DNA from: Neoarius graeffei
Lineage: Eukaryota; Chordata; Actinopteri; Siluriformes; Ariidae
Assembly: GCF_027579695.1 (NCBI RefSeq)
Contig: NC_083571.1
Coordinates: forward strand, 39,200,443 to 39,264,442
DNA: 64,000 bases
Reading direction: 5' to 3'
In this document: in pieces, positions 10,670 to 21,437 of the stretch
Layout of the letters: each line of letters opens with the position of its first letter
How positions within the stretch are numbered: the first letter of the stretch is position 1
The notes under the pieces: model-generated
Databases searched by the model: none
Seen by the model: only the letters and a program-made list of their open reading frames with translations
Told to the model about the DNA's origin: nothing
Position numbers and translations under genes: made by a program

Positions 10670-11545
10670 TGTTGGATTTTAAATTTCCCATGAAATAACC
10701 TGACAGACATGAGTTGACCCCTGACCATCACACCCATATGTGGTTCGTCCCCAAACTCCATCCACTATCTGTAACTGTTTATCCTGTGCAGGGTTGTGGG
10801 CAAGCTGGAGCCTATCCCATGGGCAAGAGGCAGGGTACACTCTGGACAAGTCACCAGATCATCACAGGGCTGACACATAGAGATAAACAACCATTCACAC
10901 TCACATTCACACCTACGGTCAATTTAGAGCCACCAATTAGCCTAACCTGCATGTCTTTGGATTGTGGGGGAAACCGGAGCACCTGGAGGAAACCCATGCA
11001 GACATGGGGAGAACATGCAAACTCCACGAAGTCCCCATCGGCCACTGGGCTCAAACCCAGAACCTGCTGTGAGGCAACAGTGTACCACCGCACCACCCAT
11101 CCCCAAACTGTTCCCACAAAGTCTGAAGCACACAGTTGTATAGAATGTCTGTGTGCTGGAACTAAAAGTCCAAACTTGTTCCAGCATAACAATGCTCCTG
11201 TACACAAGGCGAGCTCCATGAAGACATGGTGTGTGAAGGTTGGATTGAAGAACTTGAGTGTCCTGCATGGAGCCCTGACTGAACTCAACCCCACTGAACA
11301 TCTTTGGGATGAACTGGAACTGGAGCCTCAACATCCCAACATCAGTATCTGATCTCACTAATGCCCTTGTAGCTGAATGAATACAAATCCCACAGCCACA
11401 TCCCAAAACCTAGTGGAAAGCCTTCCCAGAAGAGTGGAGCTCATTATAACAGTAAAGAGGAATAAATCTGGACTGAGATGTTCAACAAGGACATATGGGT
11501 GTGATGGTCAGGGGGTACATATTTTTGAACATGCAGTGCATTTCC
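10670..11545 (+). pseudogene. Tc1-like transposon relic split by a SINE
   Basis: From 11101 the sequence encodes a decayed transposase end: FQHNNAPVHKA (the normally Asp-containing QDNAPVH block), then ELNPTEHLWDEL (the NPIEHLWDEL block with the Glu), and LVESLPRRVE near 11410. The 3' part ends in a GGTACATATTTTTGAACATGC-like terminus. SINE copy 2 is inserted in it with a 9-bp duplication. The catalytic motifs have decayed, and I cannot define the 5' boundary exactly. Confidence 0.7.
10758..11100 (-). mobile_element. tRNA-headed SINE, copy 2
   Basis: Same family as copy 1, diverged and internally shortened in the head. It is flanked by CCCCAAACT (10749-10757 and 11101-11109), so it inserted into the Tc1 relic. 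Confidence 0.85.
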
Positions 11546-12026
11546 TTTTCAAACAGTTAAGAGTTGAGATGTTCGAGATACACCACATATACAATACATT
11601 CTAGAAATCATTCAGGATAACACCTGTGAGAGGTCATTCTGATGGTCACATGACTCTCCTACTAGGTACCAGCAGTACAATGAGAATAGCAGCAGAACTG
11701 TTTCACTGCTAGTGCAATAAGCTGAAATCAGTCAACTCCATATGAGCACCGCTTCCCAAATGTTCAGTTCATCAGAAACTGAATTATACCCACATACAAT
11801 TTAATAAAGTCCCTTTCTGTTAATATTAATTTTATTGAGAGATATTAATTAAATAATTATATTTAATCAACCTAAAAGATGGCTAATTGTCACCTCGTAC
11901 TTGCCATATGCTCGACAAAAACAATCCTGGTCACTCAGCTGGCACTTGAGAACAAACATGGTTACAAAATTAACAGTGTAAAATTATAATATGACCTCAT
12001 TCAGCAGTGTCCCACAGAGTTTAAGT
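11546..12026. other. AT-rich spacer
   Basis: No ORF or recognised repeat. The stretch around 11820-11880 is very AT-rich. Confidence 0.4.
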
Positions 12027-12043
12027 CCAAACCAAATATCTCA

Positions 12044-12390
12044 TCTCATTATCTCTAGCTGCTTTATCCTTCTACAGGGTCGCAGGCAAGCTGGAGCCTA
12101 TCTCAGCTGACTACGGGCAAAAGGTGGGGTACACCCTGGACAAGTCGCCAGGTCATCACAGGGCTGACACATAGACACAGACAACCATTCACACTCACGG
12201 TCAATTTAGAGTCACCAGTTAACCTAACCTGCATGTCTTTGGACTGTGGGGGAAACTGGAGCACCCGGAGGAAACCCACGCGGACAACATGCAAACTCCA
12301 CACAGAAAGGCCATCGCCGGCCACGAGGCTCGAACCCGGACCTTCTTGCTGTAAGGCAACAGCGCTAACCACTACACCACCATGCCACCC
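12044..12390 (-). mobile_element. tRNA-headed SINE, copy 3
   Basis: Full-length copy with A and B boxes and a GATAATGAGATGA tail. A 17-bp duplication, CCAAACCAAATATCTCA, flanks it at 12027-12043 and 12391-12407. That gives the insertion boundaries and shows LINE-type retroposition. Confidence 0.93.
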
Positions 12391-12462
12391 CCAAACCAAA
12401 TATCTCAGAGTTATTTTCAATAAAATCACTGAAATAATTTGAAAATATAACCATGTGTTTTT

Positions 12463-13784
12463 ATTTAAAAAAAAATTCGACCATTGATACAGTCCAGCAC
12501 TTTAAAAGGCCTGATAAAACATGACTGGAACTTTCTGCATGAGCAGGGTTCCCTGAAGTTTCTAGTAGCTACCCAAACTCTGTCACCTGGGTTGTATGTT
12601 GGAGTTTCTGCATGGTACTTATCAGCATACTTCTTGCACTTGACATTGATAGTCTCAATCCACTGGTAGACCTCCTCCCATACTGCCTGGCTGCGAGAGA
12701 ACCACTCTTCAATGGCTGGGACCTGTCTGGGTGTGTTGTCCAAGGGGAACAGAGATAGCTGGTAGCCGAGTATGCGCTGGAACAGTGTTAGTTGGGTTGC
12801 AGAGTGCTTGAGGGAGTTTTGTGCATACTCGGCCAATGGAAGGAAGCATGCCCAATCACAGTGGTTGCACATGCAGAAGATCCTCAAGAAACAGCCGATT
12901 TCTTGGTTGGCTCTCTTGACTTGTCCGTTAGACTGAGGGTGGTATCCAGATGTCAGACTCACAGAAACCCCTAGTCTTTCCTTGAAGGACCTCCAGAAGT
13001 GCAAGGTGCGAGATGAACTGGGAGCTTCGATCACTTACAATGTCTTCAGGGAGACCATAGTATTGAAAAACTTGTTGGAACAATAGTTCTGCTATTTGGG
13101 CTGCAGTGGGAATGCCGAGTAAGGTAATCAGCTTAGATGAAGGTCGGTGATGAAGTCTATGGCTATATGGGACCAGGGTCTCTGAGGCACAGAGAGGGGA
13201 CAGAGTTTACCAGTGGGTGGAGTTCTGGGTACTTTGGCTTATGTGCAGACCAAACATGATGCGATGAACTGGTTGATCTCAGTGAGCATGTTTTCCCACC
13301 AATATTTGTTCCGAAGCATCTGATGGGTGCAATGGCTGCCCAGGTGTCCTGTGGCGGGTGATGCATATGCCCACATGATGAGTCTGTTTCTGAGTTGTTT
13401 GGGCACATATAGTAGACCAGATGGAAAATTATCAGGAAGTTGTTGGGGTTGAGAGTTTCTGATTTCTCTGTCTAGGTCCCAAGTGATGGACTGGATGATG
13501 CATTGAGAAGGGAGGATGGGATGGGCAGCAGAGTCCTGATGAGAGGGCGCAAAGATTTGTGAGAGGGCATTAGCTTTAGTATTCTTGGAGCCAGGGTGGA
13601 AAGAGATGGTGAAATTGAGTCTTGTGAAGAAGAGAGCCCATCTGGCCTGACAAGGGTTTAACCACTTGGCCTTCCAGAGATATTCTAGGTTCTTATGGTC
13701 TGTTAGGATTATGAAGGGGTGATTGGCACCTTCCAACCAGTGGCACCATTCTTCTTGACTGCGAGTAGCTCCCAATTCCCCACG
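12463..13784 (-). pseudogene. gypsy-2 RNase H and integrase
   Basis: RNase H motifs (TDHKNLEYLWKAKWL) and the H-H-C-C zinc region (HLGSHCTHQML... CLVC) lie in one frame (13239-13775). The integrase core resumes in a second frame at 12465-13034 with SVSLTSGYHPQSNGQV and the C-terminal YNPGDRVWVATRNF. Frameshifts around 13040-13240 destroy the core, including the first catalytic region. The chromodomain and polypurine tract are absent because the element ends here. Confidence 0.85.
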
Positions 13785-14379
13785 TCATAATTTCTTTCTG
13801 TTAATGAGTTTCCTTGAAAAGAAGGCCACTGGATGAAGCTTCTGATTCTCCCTGAGACATTGGGAAAGAGCCACCCCTACCCCCATGTCAGAGGCATCAA
13901 CTTCCAGGGTGAAAGGCTTGGAGGGATGCTGTAGGATGGGGGCAGAGGTGAAGGCTTTCTTGAGACGACAGAAGGCATCTTCTGCTGCAGGGTTCCATTG
14001 AAGGTGCTTGGGTCCTTTCTTGAGAAGTGCTGTCAAGGGGGCAGCGATTGAGCTGAACCCTCCAATAAACCAGTGATAGAAGTTTGCGATACCTAGAAAA
14101 TGCTGAAGGTCTTTGATGGAAGTGGGAATGTGCCAAGATGTAACCGCAGAGACCTTTGATGAGTCCATACAAACTCCCTTGGAACTGATGTATCCAAGGA
14201 AGGAGATATGCTTTTGATGGAACTCTCATTTTTCTGCTTTAACATAGAGATGATTCTGGAGCAGGCATCGAAGAACTGTTTTTACATGTTCTTGATGACT
14301 TTCTTCATCTGGGAAGTATATCAGGAGGTCATTGTTATATGCAATAGCATATTTGCCCAGCATGTCCTGTAGCACGTCG
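13785..14379 (-). pseudogene. gypsy-2 reverse transcriptase, C-terminal part
   Basis: Resumes directly after the LINE insertion. The catalytic box reads YNNDLLIY at about 14320-14343 where the family has Y-x-D-D, so the site is lost. Downstream motifs [14 protein letters not shown] and [16 protein letters not shown] mark the RT connection and the start of RNase H. A stop lies near 14226. Confidence 0.85.
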
Positions 14380-14385
14380 TTGATA

Positions 14386-16546
14386 CTCACTCACTCACTC
14401 ACTCACTATCCATTTTACGTCACTGGACCACTGAACTGCGGGTATGACGTTGCATGGTTTTGCTCCTCCACAACCCTCTATCATATGCATTGCCCGGGGT
14501 CAGTCCCAACACCTTCAGGTCTCCCTTCAGCACCTCACTCCAGCTCTTTCTAGGTAGCCCAGGTGGCCTACGTCCATCGACTTCCAGGGTGTATATACAA
14601 CTCAACCAGGTGTTGTTCCTCTGGATGTGGCCAAACCATCTGAGGCGCTTCCGTCGAATGGTATCAGCAAGATCTTCTAAGTACAACCACTGGCGGAGGT
14701 CCTGGGTTTGGATGTCGTCCATTGGTTTGATGCCGCACATCCAGCGAAGCATGGTTCTTTCATTCCTCTGGAGCCTGGCCAAGTCTGCCTGTTTCAGGGG
14801 CCAGCATTCGCATGCATAAAGCAATGCCCCCCTAACACAGCTGTTGTAGATTTTGCCACGTGTATTGAGAGACAGACTCCTGGAACAGAGGAGTGGTAGA
14901 AGCTTTCTAAATTTACCCCATGCAGCCCTGACCCTAGTTACAGTGGCAGCCTCACAGCCACCTTCTGCAGATATGCTGTCCCCCAGATAACAAAAGGAAT
15001 CCACGACAGCAAGATCTTGGTCATCGACTCTTACTGAAGTGCATGGTCTACCATCAATGGGACGAGCTGTTCCTAGGCACCAGTTGCATCTAAAAGATGG
15101 ATCAGGGTTCAGTCTACCACGGATACCACTACATTTCTTGTGAATCCAGTGGGAGCAACCGGTGCAGAGGATAGAGTTCACCCCAACTCCCTTCCTACAT
15201 ACTCTACAAGGGTATCCACCAGAATCTTTAAGTGTACCCAGGTTTATGCCTGAGATCATGACTTTGGTTTTCTTCATATTAACACGGAGGCCTTTCGACT
15301 CCATGCCTGCCTTCCAGGAGCTCACTTTCTGTTGCAAACCCTCTAGGGAGTCTGAGGCAAGTACCAGGTCATCAGCATACAGCAGCTCCCAAGGGCATCC
15401 AGTGCGGAACTCCTGTGACAAGGCCTCAAGGACAATGATAAACAGGAGGGGGCTCAGCACTGATCCTTGGTGGACACCAACTTGGACTTTAAAGCTCTCA
15501 CTGTATAAATTGTCAATTCTGACACTGCTTGTAGCAAATGAGTACATTGCTTTGACAGTGCCGACGAGCCATTCCGGTATACCCAGTCGCCTCATTGCCC
15601 ACCATAGTACTTCATGTGGAACTCGATCAAAAGCCTTTTCAAGGTCAACAAAGGCTAAGTACAGGGTTTTGCCTTTTTCCAGATGTTTTTCCTGCAGTTT
15701 GCACAGGATAAAAATTGCATCATTTGTGCCCTTACCAGGCACAAAGCCAAACTGCATCTCATCTATTTCCACAAGACTGTGAGTTATCTTCTCCAACACT
15801 CTTTCAATAACCTTTAGACAGTGCTCTGTTAGCTTGAGCCCACGATAACTTCCTCTTTCTAAAGCATCACCCTTGCCTTTATATAAATTGATGATATGGC
15901 TCATATTCCAGTCACTTGGAATTTCTTTTTCTGCAATAATTGCATTTGCAAGGTCACAGAGGATTGGGCAGCTGACTTCAGAGGAGGCCTTTAACATCTC
16001 AGCCACAATACCACTGGGTCCCGGGGCTTTGCACTGCTTCATCTTGTTGATTGCCTCAGCAACCATCTCAGCACTAATAAAGATGGGGGGACCAAGTACA
16101 GGTTCTGCTGCTGGCAGGTCATCAACAGACCAGGGGAACTCCACATTTAACAAGTACTCATAATGGTCTTTCCAAGCCTTTGCCTTTGCCTCAGTGCTGA
16201 GAGCAAGATTCCCATGATCATCTCTAATGCAGCATACATTGACCACATCTTGGTTTTCCTTCTTCATCTGCTTGGCAATTCGAAAGATACTTTCCTTGCC
16301 GTTCTCTATGTTAGCAAAATGCTCAGCCTCAGCCCTCTTCTTGGCTGCATAGACTGCCTTCTTGGCTGCACACTTGGCATGATAGTAGTCATCTTTACTA
16401 CCTCCATTCTTCCAGGCTTTCCACATACACCTCTTCTTCTCTATGGCTGAGCTGACTGAGTCATCCCAACACCAGGTTTGCTTTCTCCAGATGTTCTTTT
16501 TGGTGAAGCCACAGATTTTGTCACTAAGCTCTGGAACAAACTCTGT
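14386..16546 (-). mobile_element. 5'-truncated LINE (RTE-like) inserted in gypsy-2
   Basis: The insertion is flanked by TTGATA (plus strand) at 14380-14385 and 16547-16552, and gypsy-2 coding resumes on both sides. The minus-strand 3' end is a short UTR of about 34 bp closing in a (GTGA)n tail. A very short 3' UTR with a short tandem repeat tail is a feature of RTE-type LINEs. The 5' end starts inside the ORF, as expected for target-primed reverse transcription that stopped early. Confidence 0.88.
14420..16546 (-). CDS. LINE ORF2 fragment: reverse transcriptase with PHD-like zinc finger
   Basis: An open frame of about 708 codons without stops; the true start is missing because of 5' truncation. 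Reverse transcriptase motifs in order: [62 protein letters not shown] and the catalytic [11 protein letters not shown] near 15365-15395. After RT, at about 15075-15215, comes a cysteine/histidine array: CRVC, CTGC, HWIHKKC and FRCNWC, resembling a C4HC3 PHD finger. The C-terminal part has [14 protein letters not shown] and [14 protein letters not shown] frame this long in a nested relic suggests a fairly recent insertion. It could reverse-transcribe only if expressed with the missing endonuclease part, which is not here. Confidence 0.88.
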   Translation of the reverse strand, partial: TEFVPELSDKICGFTKKNIWRKQTWCWDDSVSSAIEKKRCMWKAWKNGGSKDDYYHAKCAAKKAVYAAKKRAEAEHFANIENGKESIFRIAKQMKKENQDVVNVCCIRDDHGNLALSTEAKAKAWKDHYEYLLNVEFPWSVDDLPAAEPVLGPPIFISAEMVAEAINKMKQCKAPGPSGIVAEMLKASSEVSCPILCDLANAIIAEKEIPSDWNMSHIINLYKGKGDALERGSYRGLKLTEHCLKVIERVLEKITHSLVEIDEMQFGFVPGKGTNDAIFILCKLQEKHLEKGKTLYLAFVDLEKAFDRVPHEVLWWAMRRLGIPEWLVGTVKAMYSFATSSVRIDNLYSESFKVQVGVHQGSVLSPLLFIIVLEALSQEFRTGCPWELLYADDLVLASDSLEGLQQKVSSWKAGMESKGLRVNMKKTKVMISGINLGTLKDSGGYPCRVCRKGVGVNSILCTGCSHWIHKKCSGIRGRLNPDPSFRCNWCLGTARPIDGRPCTSVRVDDQDLAVVDSFCYLGDSISAEGGCEAATVTRVRAAWGKFRKLLPLLCSRSLSLNTRGKIYNSCVRGALLYACECWPLKQADLARLQRNERTMLRWMCGIKPMDDIQTQDLRQWLYLEDLADTIRRKRLRWFGHIQRNNTWLSCIYTLEVDGRRPPGLPRKSWSEVLKGDLKVLGLTPGNAYDRGLWRSKTMQRHTRSSVVQ

Positions 16547-17167
16547 TTGATAAGGCACTGGAACATGTTAGATGCTGAAGAAAGGCCATATGGCATTATC
16601 CAGTATTTGAAATGACCAACAGTAGTGCTGAACATGGTTTTCCATTCATCTCCCTTTTGGATCCTGATGAGATTGTACGCGCTGCGAAAATCAACCTTGG
16701 AGAAGATTTTTGCTGATCTAAATTGTTCCAGCACTGCGGGAACAAGAGGAAGTGGATAAGGGTATTTCACTGATACCTGGTTCAATCCCCTGTAGTCAAT
16801 ACATCGGTGAAGACCCTCACCTTGTTTTTTCTACAAAGAAGAAGCCAGCCAAGGCTGGAGACCTTGAAGGGTGGCTGTAACCCTGCTTGAGAGCCTCCTG
16901 AATGTACTCCTCCATAGCTGCTTGTTCTTTCTGAGGCAGAGGGTATATACGCCCTGAAGGTAGTGACATACCTGGCAGGAGGTCAATCACGCAGTCATAT
17001 GGTCTGTGAGGTGGCAAACCACAGGATTTTCCCTTGCTGAAAACCTCCTTGAGATCCAGATAACATTCAGGAACATTGTCCAGATTGTCCGGCTGAGGGC
17101 TCTCCACAGAGGTGGATGCAAGAGCGACTTGAAGATGAGCAATGCAGCCCTGAAAACATGCAGGTGA
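16547..17167 (-). pseudogene. gypsy-2 reverse transcriptase, N-terminal part
   Basis: Contains HRPYDCVIDLLPGMS and SGRIYPLPQKEQ, the conserved run-in to RT, then [28 protein letters not shown] and [17 protein letters not shown]. The frame changes near 16810. Coding stops at the LINE insertion and resumes at 14379. Confidence 0.88.
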
Positions 17168-17549
17168 CTACTGTAGAATGTCCTTGTTTTGCCATGAAAT
17201 TAGGGGGTCGTGAAGCTGGAGCCAAGGGTAGCCAAGGATGAGATTGTGACTTACGGTAGTGGTGACGTAGAGTGAGATAAGCTCTGAGTGTATGGCACCC
17301 ACTTGGATGCAGAGAGGAGCTGTGCGAAGGGTGACAAAGCCATCTCCTATTGGTCCTCCGTCGATGGTCCGAATTCTGAGCACACTATGAAGTGGGGTTG
17401 TTGGCAAGTTGAACTTCTGAACGATTGAGTTGCTGATGAAGTTCCTCTCTGACCCTGAATCAATGAAAGCAGAGAGGATATGGGTAGAAGTAGCCAACTT
17501 TAAAAGTATGGAACCTTGAACAATTTGGAATTTAACCTTCTTATCGGAC
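17168..17549 (-). pseudogene. gypsy-2 aspartic protease region
   Basis: The minus-strand frame has AFIDSGSERNFIS, the D-S-G protease motif, and YPWLQLHDPLISW toward its end. It would process Gag-Pol in a working element. It overlaps the end of the gag frame, as is common in this group. Confidence 0.82.
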
Positions 17550-18420
17550 TTACATTGCGTGGAGGACCCTCTGTAGGAGATAAGTGAGAAGGATAAATGG
17601 GACAGCACATGAGCTGATGTTCAGGGCTACTACAGTAGAAATACAGACCTTCCTTCCTCTTCCTGGCACGTTCAGAGCGAGTTTGGTGGGTGCTTGAGAC
17701 ATCCATGGCAGAACTGTCCTCCGAAACTGAATCCAGTTTATCACTCTCCTGTAGGGAGGGTCGATAAGCCAAGAGATTAGCAAGATGAATCGCGAGGCAG
17801 ATGAGAGAATCGAGCGTGAGTTGTTCATCACGGCAGGCGAGTTCGCTCAGAATCTCAGGGTGCAAACCTTGGCAAAATACAGCTTTCAGTGAGGGATCAT
17901 TCCATCCACTAGTGGCCACCAGTGTTCTGAATTCCAGAGCATATTCAGACACATTTTGTGAACCCTGTGATATGATGAGTAAACTTTCACCTACTTCAAT
18001 CCCCTTGGGTTTGTGGTCAAAAACTCTTTTGAACAGAGTGAGAAATTACTCATAAGATTTAGTTGGCTTGCAGCTTTTACTCCAAACTACGCTGGCCCAT
18101 CACAGTGCTTTTCCCGTAAGGAAGGAAAGGAATTTGGCAATCTTATGCTCGTCAGACATGCTAGGCATAGCAGTGAAGTACATGGAACATTGGAGAAGGA
18201 AGCCTTTACAGGCGAGCAGATCTCTGGTGAATTTCTCTGGAGCCAGAAGTTATAGCTTTGGGCTTGGAGATGACTCAGAATGTGTTAGGAGGGCCTGCGA
18301 CATCACAGTTGCTAGTTGGGCCATTCTGGTGTTGAGGTCGACGAGCATCTGCTGATGTTCTCCTAATAAGTGTCCTTGGGCATTGAGAGCAGTTTGCTTC
18401 ACCTCTTCCGCTACATCCAT
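17550..18420 (-). pseudogene. gypsy-2 gag, broken
   Basis: The ATG at 18420 begins MDVAEEVKQTALNAQ, 16 bp after the LTR. The frame is lost around 18250 and resumes at 17952 with ALEFRTLVATSGW and AVFCQGLHPEILSELAC. The zinc knuckle is damaged: FYCSSPEHQLMCC keeps the later Cys and His positions, but the first Cys appears to be missing. Confidence 0.8.
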
Positions 18421-18435
18421 GGAGGCGAAGTATCC

Positions 18436-18851
18436 TGTCACAGTGCAGGCACTTATGGATGTATGTGCAGAAGAGTGACGAGGAGCAAACAGTAACAGAG
18501 CCAAAACTAAAGAGGAGAATCAGAATTGTAGAACTAGCGAGGGTCAGGCGATCAGCAAACAGCATTAAGGGGGAAAGACAAAGAGTGAAAACGGAAAATA
18601 GAGAAGCAAGAGTCAGAAGAATGAGAGTCAGTCAGAAAACAACAAGGCTTGGTATGAACTAATATAGGCAGAACAATATGTTGTAATGGAATGGTGTGAG
18701 AGACAGGTTTATATAGGCAGGGGGGCTAATTGGAATGATGAGTGACAGCTGAGTTCAATAATCAGGAGACAGAGGGTGCTGTGAGTTCTGGGGAGTGTTG
18801 TCCAAGGTGTCCATGTTTGTAGTTTGAACAGTTTCAGCAGGTTTACTGACA
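18436..18851 (-). repeat. gypsy-2 5' LTR
   Basis: On the minus strand it begins TGTCAGTAAACC and ends CACTGTGACA, 416 bp. It carries a TATA-like CCTATATAAACC near 18703-18714. The last 30 bp or so (CATCCATAAGTGCCTGCAC) match the end of the gypsy-3 LTR. Confidence 0.85.
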
Positions 18852-19053
18852 TGCACAAATCAAGAGAGCTGACGATAACAACGGCAGCCTCTGGGCCGAC
18901 TGCCAGCCGGTCAAACCTGACTCTCCCAGAGTCCCTCATTAAAGAAACTGGTCAGTAATTATTATATCTAAAGCCTGTATTAGTAGAGACTAAAGTGGTG
19001 AACGTTTAAATAAAATTCAGTTCTGTAGGCGAGGTTCTGATAATAAAAGTCTT
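18852..19053. other. Short spacer before the hAT-like element
   Basis: No feature recognised. Confidence 0.4.
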
Positions 19054-19105
19054 GGTATGAGCAGAGGTGGACAAAGTACCCAACTTCATTACTTAAGTCA
19101 AAGTA

Positions 19106-19323
19106 CACTGCAAAAAATAATTTGTTGTGTCAATTTAAAAAAGTGATTAACCTGGTTGCTTTAAAATTTCAAGTTTGTTGAAACTCATATAGTAAGTTAG
19201 CACAATGCAACTTGATTGCCTCATTATGCTAACTTACTATATGAGTTTTAATGAACTCAAAATTTTAAGGCAACCAGGTTAATCACTTTTTTAAGTAAAC
19301 ACAACAAATTATTTTTTACAGTG
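19106..19323. mobile_element. 218-bp hairpin MITE
   Basis: Nearly the whole element is an inverted repeat: CACTGCAAAAAATAATTTG at the left end pairs with CAAATTATTTTTTACAGTG at the right, with arms of about 95 bp. TA flanks each side, as for Tc1/mariner-type MITEs. Confidence 0.88.
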
Positions 19324-19930
19324 TACAGATCCCACTGGTCAGTGTTACTCCAATACAAGTGAAAGTTGGACAGTCATAATTTTAGTCAAGTTAAAGGGCT
19401 GAATACTTGCTTTTAAAAATACTTAAGTATTAAAAGTACATTTTCTGTCAATGCATTTTATTATTGCCACAGCACTTACAATGCCTAATGCCTCTGAAAC
19501 AACCGACTAGATTTACTGACTAGCTTGTAGAACCTGTAAAAAAAAAAAAAAAACTGGTAGAATGTTACAAAATGAAACACAACTGAACTGAAAAAGAGCC
19601 AGTGTCATTTTATTGTTTTTTTATTTATTTATTGTAACACTCTTCCCCACCCCCCACAAAGCAGCATGGTAGTGTTCTGACACAGCTCTAGCAGTGTGTG
19701 CACACATGCATGTGTATGTTAACCAGGAAGACAGTGGAATAACTGTAAATGCAGCTTGCTCAGAAAATAAAAATGACAATCCAACCTGATTAAAACCCAG
19801 GTCCACACCTCGAGCTTAATAACTGCCCAACAGCAACACTGTTTTAAGCAAGATCATCATCTTACATCAGAACAAAAAATTCCAGCAATTTGTTGTGACT
19901 GACTAGTGTAATACTGTCCATCTCACAGGT

Positions 19931-19934
<4 letters not shown>

Positions 19935-19990
<56 letters not shown>
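19935..19990. repeat. (TG)n microsatellite
   Basis: About 28 uninterrupted TG units. Confidence 0.97.
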
Positions 19991-19991
<1 letters not shown>

Positions 19992-20646
19992 AAGCATAAT
20001 TGTATGTATTCATGCACATCTGAATCTGCCTGTGGAATCATGGTGGTTTAATCTTAAGCTAGCTAGTCAGTGAAGCGCCACCTGACATGCTAGCAAACTC
20101 TTTTCAAACTCAAAATCATATTGGGTACCTAACGTTACTAGAAAAGAAAGATTTCTACATTTTGTTTATTTGACAAGATTATGCTGAAACATATTTCTGA
20201 AAGGACTTCAGATAAGTTAATGTTATTCATGTTAACGTAACTCCGTTTTTACATGCTAACTGTGTCCAAGTTAACTAGCTATGTGTTAACATTAGCTGTG
20301 GACAAGGCTACAGCAACTTGGCAAGCAAATCCGTAGAAAGTCATTTGACTAACTAGACTGCATAGCTATTGCAATGTTATTGCTAGCTCTAAAACCACAG
20401 ACAAACTTTACTACAAGCTTTCTCTTGGAATAAAATGCTTACATATCTCAATATGCTTCCACAGGTTGGACGGCAAGTTTTTGTAAGCCATGATGTGGTT
20501 CGGTTTAGGCAAACAAAGTAAACATTTAAAACAAAACAAATCTTTATTCCTTTCAGAAAACTGAAACATGGGTTCTGAAACATGGGCCATGGGTGCATGC
20601 ATTCCCCAGAATAACTGCTTCCTTCCAATGTGCCATCAGCTGATTG

Positions 20647-20724
20647 TGTTAAATCATGCTGCTGATAAATCATTGAACTTGATTTTATACAAGTTCAATA
20701 ATTTGTCAGCAGCATGATTTAACA
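20647..20724. repeat. Perfect-loop hairpin, 35-bp arms
   Basis: The arm TGTTAAATCATGCTGCTGA... (20647-20681) is mirrored at 20690-20724 with two mismatches and an 8-nt loop. The SINE begins a few bases later, after a repeat of AGCATGATTT. Confidence 0.9.
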
Positions 20725-20733
20725 GCATGATTT

Positions 20734-21117
20734 GGGCGGCACGGTGGTGTAGTGGTTAGCACTGTCGCCTCACAGCAAAAAGGTTCTGGGTTCGAGCCCA
20801 GCCACCAGTGGGGGCCTTTCTGTGTGGAGTTTGTATGTTCTCCCCGTGTCTGCGTGGGTTTTCTCTGGGTGCTCCGGTTTCCCCCACAGTTCAAAGACAT
20901 GCAGTTAGGTTAACATGTGGTGGCCTTGGGCTGAAGTGCCCTTGAGCAAGGTATCTAACCCCTGACTGCTTCCTGGGTGCTGTAGTATGGCTGCCCACTA
21001 CTCTGGGTGTGTGTGTGTGCGCATGTTCACTGCTTCAGATGGGTTAAACACAGAGGATGAATTTCACTGTGCTTGAAGTGTGCATGTGACAAATAAAGGT
21101 TCCTTCTTTCTTCTTCT
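20734..21117 (+). mobile_element. tRNA-headed SINE, copy 4, with a different 3' half
   Basis: The head (A box TGGTGTAGTGG, B box GGTTCGAGCCC) and first body segment match the other copies to about 20910. After that the sequence differs: it ends GTGACAAATAAAGGTT and a TTC-rich tail instead of the GATGA tail. It is therefore a second subfamily sharing the 5' half. Confidence 0.88.
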
Positions 21118-21437
21118 TATACAGTCTATGGACGTGACATGACCCTAGTGATTACTGATAGGCTGTCTGAGTGTCACCTGTGAAAAAAACAATCACGTTT
21201 TAGAAAAGAAAAGAAAAAACATGCACTTTCAAAGCTGCTTCATAGTAACAAGTAACAAGGACCTTGATAGAAATGTAGTGGAGTAAAATGTATGATATTT
21301 GTCTTTCAAATGTAGTGAAGTTAAAGTCATAAGTTTCCAAAAAATAATACTCAAGTAAAGTACAGATACTCAAAAAGTATACTTAAGTACAGTACTCAAG
21401 TAAATGTACTCCATTACTATCCACCTCTGGGTATGAG

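Larger units (their letters stand above)
12463..18851 (-). mobile_element. gypsy-2: Ty3/gypsy LTR element missing its 3' end
   Basis: Reading leftward from an LTR at 18851-18436 the order is gag, protease, reverse transcriptase, RNase H, integrase, i.e. the Ty3/gypsy order. The coding runs out at about 12463, and no second LTR is present. A LINE (14386-16546) is inserted in the reverse transcriptase. Gag, protease and integrase resemble those of gypsy-3 closely enough to be one family. Confidence 0.88.
19062..21429. mobile_element. hAT-like non-autonomous DNA transposon
   Basis: Perfect 8-bp target duplication GGTATGAG at 19054-19061 and 21430-21437. The ends are inverted: CAGAGGTGGACAAAGTA on the left, and on the right the complement CAGAGGTGGATAGTAATGG. 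An 8-bp duplication with CAG-type termini is the hAT signature. No transposase is visible inside. It carries a hairpin MITE, a TG tract, a short hairpin and a SINE. Confidence 0.9.

Noticed and set aside
10714..11352. 212-codon plus-strand ORF
   Set aside because: It is a chance fusion of antisense SINE sequence with a Tc1 transposase relic.
15162..15782. 206-codon plus-strand ORF
   Set aside because: Antisense of the RTE-like LINE reverse transcriptase, whose motifs are all on the minus strand.
20734..20830. Functional tRNA gene
   Set aside because: The A and B boxes belong to a SINE head. The acceptor stem does not pair, and the same head recurs in ten SINE copies.
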